From a virus: DNA of 24,578 nt. The notes under the pieces were generated by a model. It had not been told where the DNA came from. It did no database searches and was given only the letters and a program-made list of their open reading frames with translations. The stretch covers positions 1 to 24,578 of IMG/VR virus record IMGVR_UViG_3300025646_000352, one strand, 5' to 3'. Below are positions 19,714 to 24,578 of the stretch, one piece after another (position 1 is the stretch's first letter; each line of letters begins with the position of its first letter). Made by a program: the position numbers and the translations under genes.

Positions 19714-19748
19714 GCACAGGGTGGCGGGGGTGGGGAACTACCCTGTGC
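19714..19748. repeat. Inverted repeat, probable operator or hairpin
   Basis: GCACAGGGT (19714-19722) and ACCCTGTGC (19740-19748), nine perfect base pairs around a 17-base pyrimidine/purine-biased spacer (- strand AGTTCCCCACCCCCGCC). On the - strand the right arm ends one base before TAACCT, with TGC in front (an extended -10 form), about 23 bases from the 19684 start. The placement suits an operator around a promoter, or a terminator for the 19759 gene without a U-run. Confidence 0.5.
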
Positions 19749-19758
19749 CAAGGTTGTT

Positions 19759-19941
19759 TTAAGCGGCGTGAACTTCTAGGTCAAAAGATCCAAGCAAGTC
19801 TGCAATCTTGAATTTCAAGTCAGACTCTGTGGTTTCATCTAGCGCTAAACCGCGCTGTTTTAGCTGATCTTTGATGGCATCAAGTGCAAAATGCGCAGTG
19901 TCGTGCGTGTCAACGCATTCGCAAAGAAGAGATGTTTGCAT
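19759..19941 (-). CDS. Hypothetical small protein
   Basis: Sixty residues from the ATG at 19941 (MQTSLLCECVDTHDTAHFAL, then DAIKDQLKQRGLALDETTES and DLKFKIADLLGSF). One helical acidic domain; two Cys near the N-terminus. No function recognised. A Shine-Dalgarno is not visible, and the 19-base gap upstream holds a T-rich stretch. Confidence 0.6.
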   Translation of the reverse strand: MQTSLLCECVDTHDTAHFALDAIKDQLKQRGLALDETTESDLKFKIADLLGSFDLEVHAA

Positions 19942-19960
19942 GGCAAAAAACAAGAAACGG

Positions 19961-20509
19961 TTAGATAGGTGCAGCGCCAAACTCAAAGCGCTGGCTCAGT
20001 GCTGCATTCGCGGCGTGAAACGCTTTGATCCAGTTCCATCTCGGCTCTAGATCAAAGCTGATGCAGTGACCTGCTTCGTCATCAATTTTGGAAGGGCGAT
20101 CCCAAAATTGCATTCGAACGATCATTGGATCGCAGTCGCCAGTCGGTGTTGCACCTGGATATATATCCTCATACACCTGCTTCATTCCGATGTACCAATT
20201 TCTGATGGCATCAAATGTAGAAGGCGTGAAGAATGCAACGGCGCAACGAGTCGCGTCGGCTAGCTCCCTTGCAAGCGTGATCTCTCGATCTGTTGGATCA
20301 AATGGCTTGCACTCAATCCAATAAAATTCCGCCGGGCGATCGTGATAATAAACCTTGAAATCAGGCAGATAGCGACCAGATGGCAACTCAAATCCTTGCG
20401 GTTCGTATTCCCACCTTGCACCCATCTCGTTTAAGAAGCACGCAACTCGCGCTTCATGCCGGCTGCGGAAAAGCCTGCCGAAGGCAGATGTTTCAATTGG
20501 TTTTACCAT
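19961..20509 (-). CDS. PD-(D/E)XK nuclease-like protein
   Basis: 182 residues from the ATG at 20509 (a GTG lies one codon earlier). The N-terminal half has the nuclease layout: E19 (RSRHEARVACFL), P49-D50-F51 (GRYLPDFKVYY) and E66-C-K68 (YWIECKPF), with a basic first helix. This is the restriction-like fold of TnsA/VSR/homing-nuclease relatives. Residues 75-180 are a helical and beta unit of unknown type. It may cut specific or branched DNA; no partner methylase of the same target can be shown. Its start overlaps the upstream stop. Confidence 0.75.
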   Translation of the reverse strand: MVKPIETSAFGRLFRSRHEARVACFLNEMGARWEYEPQGFELPSGRYLPDFKVYYHDRPAEFYWIECKPFDPTDREITLARELADATRCAVAFFTPSTFDAIRNWYIGMKQVYEDIYPGATPTGDCDPMIVRMQFWDRPSKIDDEAGHCISFDLEPRWNWIKAFHAANAALSQRFEFGAAPI

Positions 20510-21000
20510 CACAGAATTGCGTGCTGGATGGCCGAATCAACAATATGGGCAACGGCATCTGAAATCCTTGTGCGCCCTTGGAATCCATGCCTATCAGCAA
20601 TCTCAAGTATGAATTGTTCGCGCATCTTGCTGTAACGGCAAGTCAACCGCCTTGTCTCTCGCTGACGATCAGATTCGGATTCATCGCCGCCAACGCTGCT
20701 AATCTCTCCAAGGCTTGCGATAGCCGACTTTGCTGATTCGGTCTGCAAACTAATGTGCAGAGCGTTTGCGGTCCATTTAGTGGGGCCAGGATTAGAGCAC
20801 GGGCGAATTGACGCAACAGTGATGCAAGTACCATGAGGCAGCATCTTGACGGGCACCGTGCCAGTGGTGTCTGGATAGCAAAAGCATTCCTCGCCCGTGG
20901 CGAGGATCAGCTTCACCCATTGATAGCGATCTGGGCCGACATCAATGATTTGCCCGGTCAAGTACCGAGACGGTTCGGAAGGCTGAACGAGAAGAGTCAT
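20509..21000 (-). CDS. Hypothetical protein, possible OB-fold plus C-terminal helices
   Basis: 163 residues. The first 85 read as a beta-barrel (LTGQIIDVGPDRYQWVKLIL, then ATGEECFCYPDTTGTVPVKM), which could be an OB-fold. A Ser/Asp-rich linker and a basic helical end (RQRETRRLTCRYSKMREQFI, then SDAVAHIVDSAIQHAIL) follow. I do not recognise the family. First gene of the leftward block, with a promoter at 21042-21069, next to the divergent primase unit. Confidence 0.65.
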   Translation of the reverse strand: MTLLVQPSEPSRYLTGQIIDVGPDRYQWVKLILATGEECFCYPDTTGTVPVKMLPHGTCITVASIRPCSNPGPTKWTANALHISLQTESAKSAIASLGEISSVGGDESESDRQRETRRLTCRYSKMREQFILEIADRHGFQGRTRISDAVAHIVDSAIQHAIL

Positions 21001-21021
21001 CAGAGTTGAGAGATGGGAGGA

Positions 21022-21035
21022 CGCAGTGATCTGCG
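21022..21035 (-). other. Leader hairpin of the 21000 gene
   Basis: CGCAG and CTGCG (5-bp stem, 4-base loop) on the - strand, a few bases after the predicted transcript start of the promoter at 21042-21069. Confidence 0.4.
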
Positions 21036-21041
21036 CTTGAG

Positions 21042-21069
21042 ATGGTAGCAGTTCCGCCTACTGGCGCAA
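21042..21069 (-). promoter_or_regulatory. Candidate leftward promoter in the divergent control region
   Basis: TTGCGC (21064-21069), 16 bases, TACCAT (21042-21047) with TGC before the -10. About 40 bases of leader follow to the ATG at 21000. The -35 forms half of the palindrome at 21064-21075. Confidence 0.55.
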
Positions 21070-21075
21070 CTGCGC
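21064..21075. promoter_or_regulatory. Palindrome in the divergent control region, candidate operator
   Basis: GCGCA-AC-TGCGC, a 12-base near-palindrome covering the leftward -35 and lying about 50 bases before the RHH gene. RHH proteins often bind short palindromes near their own promoter, so this is a plausible site for the product of the 21124 gene. I find no convincing rightward promoter in 21001-21123. Confidence 0.35.
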
Positions 21076-21123
21076 ACACTGTAGCACCTTGCACTACGAT
21101 GGGGAGCGACCAACGGAGCATCA

Positions 21124-21294
21124 ATGCCACTTGCAAACCCAACCCCAGTGCGTCTCGCCCAAGATCAGCTGCAGTGGCTGGATTCTTGGCGAGGCGATCG
21201 GCTTTCAAGAGGTGCGGCAATCCGCCAGCTAATTGATCGCATGATGCGCTTGCAGCAAGCCGACGACAGTCAATCCGAGTCGGAGCGGGCCTGA
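21124..21294 (+). CDS. Ribbon-helix-helix DNA-binding protein
   Basis: Fifty-six residues: NPTPVRLAQDQLQWLDSWRG then DRLSRGAAIRQLIDRMMRLQ. PVRLAQDQLQWLD is a ribbon strand plus first helix, and SRGAAIRQLIDRMM the second helix of the CopG/MetJ-Arc fold. Such proteins bind DNA as dimers and often repress their own operon. It lies one base before the primase gene and faces the leftward operon across 123 bases, so it may control both. Its ATG at 21124 follows a GGAG (21114-21117) by six bases. Confidence 0.75.
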   Translation: MPLANPTPVRLAQDQLQWLDSWRGDRLSRGAAIRQLIDRMMRLQQADDSQSESERA

Positions 21295-21295
21295 C

Positions 21296-23812
21296 ATGAC
21301 CGTGTTAGAAGCAGCACAAGGCAGGTGGCCTGACCTGCTGGCGGCTCTTGCTGGCCTCACGCCGGAGCAGCTGACCGACACGCATCAACCGTGCCCCTTG
21401 TGTGGTGGCACCGACCGTTACCGCTTCGACGACAAGGATGGTTCCGGTTCCTGGTTCTGCAATCAATGCGGCGGCAAAAACCAGTCAGGTGGTGGCGGCA
21501 CCGGCATGGATATGCTCATGCGCCGCAATGGCTGGAGTTTTGCCGAGGCTGCCAAGCGGATTGAGCAGCATCTCGGTATTGCCAAGCCAAAACCGGCTCC
21601 ACCGCTGCCGCGCGGCAAGCAGTTTTGGCAATACAGCAGCGACTTCTATGTTGTCCGCAAAGACAAGCCGGACGGCGACAAAGACATCCGGCCGCTTTGG
21701 TGGGATGGCGAAGCATGGCGATGGAAGGCGCCGCCTGCGCCACGTCTGTTGTACGGCAAGCGCCAGCTGACGCTCAAACCCAATGCGCCGGTGCTGGTGG
21801 TTGAAGGCGAAAAGACCGCCGACGCTGCCGCATTGCTGTTCCCGCAGGCGGTCGTGATTACATGGCCCGGTGGTTGCAAGGCCATCGGTAAAGCTGATTG
21901 GTCGCCGATAGTCGGCAGGCGTTGCGTGCTATGGCCTGATGCTGATGATGTTGGCCGCGCCGCAATGGCCAAGCTGTCCATCAAGCTGTTGCAGCTCGGT
22001 GCAGATCAGGTGCGCATCGTGCAGCCGCCAGCTGATGTGCCCAAAGGTTGGGATCTAGCGGATGCCACATGGTCACCGGCCGAAGCTGCTGCCTACCTGC
22101 GCGCCAATCGCTCCGCACCAATCGAGCTGCCGGCGCTTGCTGTGCCTGACGCCGAACCCGACCGCGATCCAATACCGGAGCCGGCGCCGCTACCAAAGCA
22201 AGGTGAAGCCTTTACGTGCCTTGGCTTTGACAATGACGCCTACTTCTATCAGCCCAACAGCACCGGCCAGGTGATCCGGCTCGGTCGTGCCAGTCACACC
22301 GGCACCAACCTATGCGCCATCGCGCCGATCGAATACTGGCAGTCGTTCTACCCATCCAGGACTGGCACCGACTGGACATCAGCGGCATCCAGCTTGTTTG
22401 AGCTGCAGTCCCGCATCGGCATCTACGACCCGCATCGCATTCGCGGCCGTGGTGCATGGCGCGATCAAGGTCAGTCGGTGCTGCACCTCGGTGATCGCCT
22501 CATCATCGGTGACCGCTCCGTACCATCATCTACCGGCATCGATGGCAGCGCTTACATCTATCAGCGTCTCGCGCGCTTGACCGGGCCAGGTACAGCAAAG
22601 CCGCTCAGCCGTGATGACGCCTACATCCTTTGCGGTATCGCCGAGCGCTTCCGCTGGGAAGTACCCGTATCAGGACTGTTGCTTGCTGGCTGGGTTGTGC
22701 TCGCGCCGGTCTGCGGTGCACTCGACTGGCGGCCGCATATCTGGATCACAGCCGGCGCCGGTTCCGGCAAATCCGCCATCCTTGAGCGCTACATCGCGCC
22801 ATTGCTCGGAGACCTATCACTACATGTCTCCGGCAACACCTCAGAAGCTGGTCTCCGCCAAACGTTACGAGCCGATGCGTTGCCGGTGGTATTTGATGAG
22901 GCCGAATCCAACGAAAAGACCGATCAGCAGCGGATGCAGAACGTGCTATCCCTAGCGCGTGTTGCCAGTAGTGAATCACGCGCGCAAACAATCAAAGGCA
23001 GCGCCGATGGTGACGCACAACGCTATGCCATCCGAAGCATGTTTTGCATGTCGTCGATTGCAACAGCACTCAAGCAAGGTGCCGACAAATCACGCTTTGC
23101 GCAGCTCACATTACGCAATCCAGGCGATACACCAAAGGCAGAACGCATCGCCCATTGGGAACAGTTAGACCGCGATCTTGATCGTTACGTCACTGATCGC
23201 GTCGGGCAGCGATTACAGGCGCGGACTGTAGCGATGATTCCAACAATACGCGAGTCGATTAAAGTCTTCACCCGTACAGCCGCTGAAATCTTTGATAGCC
23301 AACGCCTCGGCGATCAGTACGGTGCATTACTCGGTGGCGCGTGGTCTTTGTACTCCGACGATATAGCAACCCGTGATGAAGCGTATCAGCTGATTGAGCA
23401 GAACAGCTGGGAATCGTATTCGCAATCCACTGAGTTGCCGGATGAAAAGCGGTGTATTCAGATGATCCTTCAGCATCAAGTGCGCGTTGAATCTGATGAT
23501 CGTATCTGCACGCGAACGCTTGGTGAGCTTGTGGAAATCGCCGCATCGCGTCGCGTTGACCGCGAAGTGACTGCCACGCAGGCGCAGGACAGCATGTCTC
23601 GGGTTGGTCTCAAGGTGGACAACCAGCGGCAGGCGTTGCTGGTGAGCAACACCGCAGGTGCCATCGCCGCCATCCTCCGCGATACCGCATGGGCGCAATG
23701 CTGGGCAACAGTGCTCGCGCGGCTACCAGATGCGCAGCGCGTCGGCTCCACGCGATTCAGTGGCGCTGGCACCGTCAGCCGCGCCATAGCGTTACAGATC
23801 GATGGTTTGTAA
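21296..23812 (+). CDS. Primase-helicase: zinc ribbon, TOPRIM and P-loop ATPase
   Basis: 838 residues. Zinc ribbon C33xxC36 ... C55xxC58 (CPLCGGTDRYRF, then WFCNQCGGK) as in P4-alpha-type primases; a TOPRIM core with E170-G-E-K173 (LVVEGEKTADAA) and D215/D217 (VLWPDADDVG); then a DUF927/P4-like ATPase with Walker A TAGAGSGKS (485-493) and Walker B PVVFDEAE (530-537). It should lay RNA primers and unwind DNA at the phage origin. The C-terminal 200 residues are a helical or winged unit that, in P4-alpha, binds the origin; here a set of repeats lies right after the gene. It starts one base after the RHH stop. Confidence 0.92.
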   Translation: MTVLEAAQGRWPDLLAALAGLTPEQLTDTHQPCPLCGGTDRYRFDDKDGSGSWFCNQCGGKNQSGGGGTGMDMLMRRNGWSFAEAAKRIEQHLGIAKPKPAPPLPRGKQFWQYSSDFYVVRKDKPDGDKDIRPLWWDGEAWRWKAPPAPRLLYGKRQLTLKPNAPVLVVEGEKTADAAALLFPQAVVITWPGGCKAIGKADWSPIVGRRCVLWPDADDVGRAAMAKLSIKLLQLGADQVRIVQPPADVPKGWDLADATWSPAEAAAYLRANRSAPIELPALAVPDAEPDRDPIPEPAPLPKQGEAFTCLGFDNDAYFYQPNSTGQVIRLGRASHTGTNLCAIAPIEYWQSFYPSRTGTDWTSAASSLFELQSRIGIYDPHRIRGRGAWRDQGQSVLHLGDRLIIGDRSVPSSTGIDGSAYIYQRLARLTGPGTAKPLSRDDAYILCGIAERFRWEVPVSGLLLAGWVVLAPVCGALDWRPHIWITAGAGSGKSAILERYIAPLLGDLSLHVSGNTSEAGLRQTLRADALPVVFDEAESNEKTDQQRMQNVLSLARVASSESRAQTIKGSADGDAQRYAIRSMFCMSSIATALKQGADKSRFAQLTLRNPGDTPKAERIAHWEQLDRDLDRYVTDRVGQRLQARTVAMIPTIRESIKVFTRTAAEIFDSQRLGDQYGALLGGAWSLYSDDIATRDEAYQLIEQNSWESYSQSTELPDEKRCIQMILQHQVRVESDDRICTRTLGELVEIAASRRVDREVTATQAQDSMSRVGLKVDNQRQALLVSNTAGAIAAILRDTAWAQCWATVLARLPDAQRVGSTRFSGAGTVSRAIALQIDGL

Positions 23813-24115
23813 CGCTTCGCCAGAGGTGCGTTACAGGGCAAACCCACTGCGCCGCAGCACTTGTAACGGTTCAGAGGCTTGTAACGCTTTTCAGATATAT
23901 ATCCCCCTAGAGAGAAGGAGCACTACCTACCCACCTACTAAGGTTGCAAGGGTAGGCCCCAATCCTTTATATATATTTCTCTGTTACATGATACAAACAA
24001 CAAGACAGGCCGTGAGACTGCCTGCGCTGGTGTGGATCTCGGCGTAACGCTTTTTGTAACGCTCCGGCCCCAAACCGTTACAACCCAGTCCACCACTAGA
24101 AACTGCACCGTTACA
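23789..24115. repeat. Iteron-like repeat cluster, candidate replication origin
   Basis: Copies of TGTAACGC or TGTAACGG, both orientations. Forward: 23808-23815, 23862-23869, 23880-23887, 24043-24050 (first base C), 24055-24062. Reverse: 23789-23796, 23828-23835, 24075-24082, 24108-24115. A shorter TGTTACA is at 23982-23988. Several are 18-20 bases apart, about two helical turns. Two AT-rich stretches (GATATATATCC near 23893 and TTTATATATATTT near 23966) lie in the 155-base gap between the two groups, along with an inverted repeat CCTACCC/GGGTAGG (23926-23956, 17-base spacer). This is the make-up of an iteron origin with a DNA-unwinding element next to its initiator gene. Confidence 0.7.
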
Positions 24116-24128
24116 CCGCGATTCTCAA

Positions 24129-24437
24129 ATGAGACTCACCAATCACGCACGAGACCGATTCATCCGCGAGCTGGAGGACTGGCTGACGCCGGACCTCCTG
24201 TACCATTGCTTCACCGGTGAAGGCGATGCCAATCGCCTCGCTCGTGTCGCTTCACTCGATCACGTACTGCAATCGGCACTACTTGAGAAGGTGGAACGGC
24301 AATGGCCTGAAAGGCTGCAATCCATCGCCGCCGAGCGTCGCGCCGAATGGCTGCGCTCCAAGGCCATCACATCTGCGTACGTGACCCAATGCCTGAAATC
24401 AAGTTCAACCTCACCGATGCCCAACTGGCGCACCTGA
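24129..24437 (+). CDS. Hypothetical protein after the origin region
   Basis: 102 residues, starting MRLTNHARDRFIRELEDWLT, with a helical make-up (VASLDHVLQSALLEKVERQW, then PERLQSIAAERRAEWLRSKA). The last 15 codons overlap the next gene in another frame and are Ser/Pro-rich. No family recognised. A DNA-binding or replication accessory role would fit its place. Confidence 0.55.
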   Translation: MRLTNHARDRFIRELEDWLTPDLLYHCFTGEGDANRLARVASLDHVLQSALLEKVERQWPERLQSIAAERRAEWLRSKAITSAYVTQCLKSSSTSPMPNWRT

Positions 24438-24578
24438 ACCAGCAGGCTGCTGCCGCTGGTATCCCACGTGCGCAGTTGATTCGTGATCGCGCGCTCGCAC
24501 CTGCTGCTGGTGTTGCCAGGTTGCGCACGATGGACTATCATTCGCTCGTTGCTGATGCCGCGCGCTTCATGCGTGGCG
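24389..24578 (+). CDS. Ribbon-helix-helix (MobC/CopG-like) protein, truncated by window end
   Basis: At least 63 residues: MPEIKFNLTDAQLAHLNQQA, AAAGIPRAQLIRDRALAPAA and so on. IKFNLTDAQLAHLNQQAAAAG is a ribbon plus helix and GIPRAQLIRDRAL the second helix of an RHH fold, as in MobC and Arc-like regulators. It starts inside the end of the previous gene. The C-terminal part runs out of the window, so the domain plan is unknown. Confidence 0.6.
   Translation, partial: MPEIKFNLTDAQLAHLNQQAAAAGIPRAQLIRDRALAPAAGVARLRTMDYHSLVADAARFMRG

Noticed and set aside
21089-21104. TTGCAC directly followed by TACGAT on the + strand as a rightward promoter
   Set aside because: The two hexamers touch, with no spacer, and no -35 lies 16-18 bases upstream; the likeness to the family is probably chance.
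23802-24047. Plus-strand ORF of 81 codons over the repeat cluster
   Set aside because: It crosses the iteron-like repeats and AT-rich DNA and its translation looks random; a GAAGGAG at about 23913-23919 has no start codon after it.

Overview
The window looks like part of a tailed-phage genome, either a free phage or a prophage. It carries a tail/lysis block on the + strand, a long run of small early-type genes on the - strand, and a primase/origin block back on the + strand. No rRNA, tRNA, CRISPR array, integrase or IS element was recognised. The host is most likely a picocyanobacterium. This is an inference from the sigma factor, whose region 2.4 has the YAYWWIRQAI form typical of cyanobacterial group-2 sigmas, and from the cyanophage-like glycine-rich fibre and lysozyme.

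Layout. Positions 3-3862 (+) hold the end of the tail module (glycine-rich fibre), a small lysis cassette of two or three short membrane or coiled-coil proteins, a two-domain endolysin (GH24 muramidase plus C39-like peptidase), a metallophosphoesterase and an HNH nuclease. Facing them, 3919-4821 (-) encodes a complete sigma-70 family factor. Its start codon overlaps that of an isolated 82-residue + gene. Positions 5065-10711 (-) form a tightly packed operon of about 18 genes: dCTP deaminase, a zinc ribbon, DUF3310, SSB, Bet annealase, a RecE-like exonuclease and many small conserved unknowns. Positions 10768-15200 (-) hold further small genes, including an RlpA-like secreted beta-barrel protein, a DUF551-like protein and a VRR-NUC nuclease. 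Positions 15243-21000 (-) carry an SF2 helicase, an SNF2-helicase/DNA-methyltransferase fusion, a PD-(D/E)XK nuclease and unknowns. A 123-bp divergent control region leads to a ribbon-helix-helix gene and a large zinc-ribbon/TOPRIM/P-loop primase-helicase (+). After these come about 330 bp packed with copies of an 8-bp motif, a good candidate replication origin, and then a second, truncated RHH-type gene at the window edge.

How it fits together. Most - strand genes overlap by 1, 4 or 8 bases (TGATG, ATGA/GTGA or ATGACTGA), so they are probably translationally coupled. The few gaps each contain a sigma-70-like promoter of one recognisable family: TTGCGC or TTGCAC, 16-17 bases, then an A/T-rich -10, usually with TGG just before it. 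Most of these promoters are followed by a short hairpin near the predicted 5' end. The phage therefore seems to use a small set of related leftward promoters for DNA metabolism and host interaction. Its own sigma factor lies at the far end of that block and could switch expression to the rightward structural and lysis genes.

Limits. All functional calls come from motif reading and remembered family patterns; no database search was run. Many gene starts were chosen from stop/start overlaps. Several short genes under 60 codons (at 1138, 6516, 9093, 9417, 9916, 11647, 12037, 18871 and 21124) were found by translating the gaps by hand.
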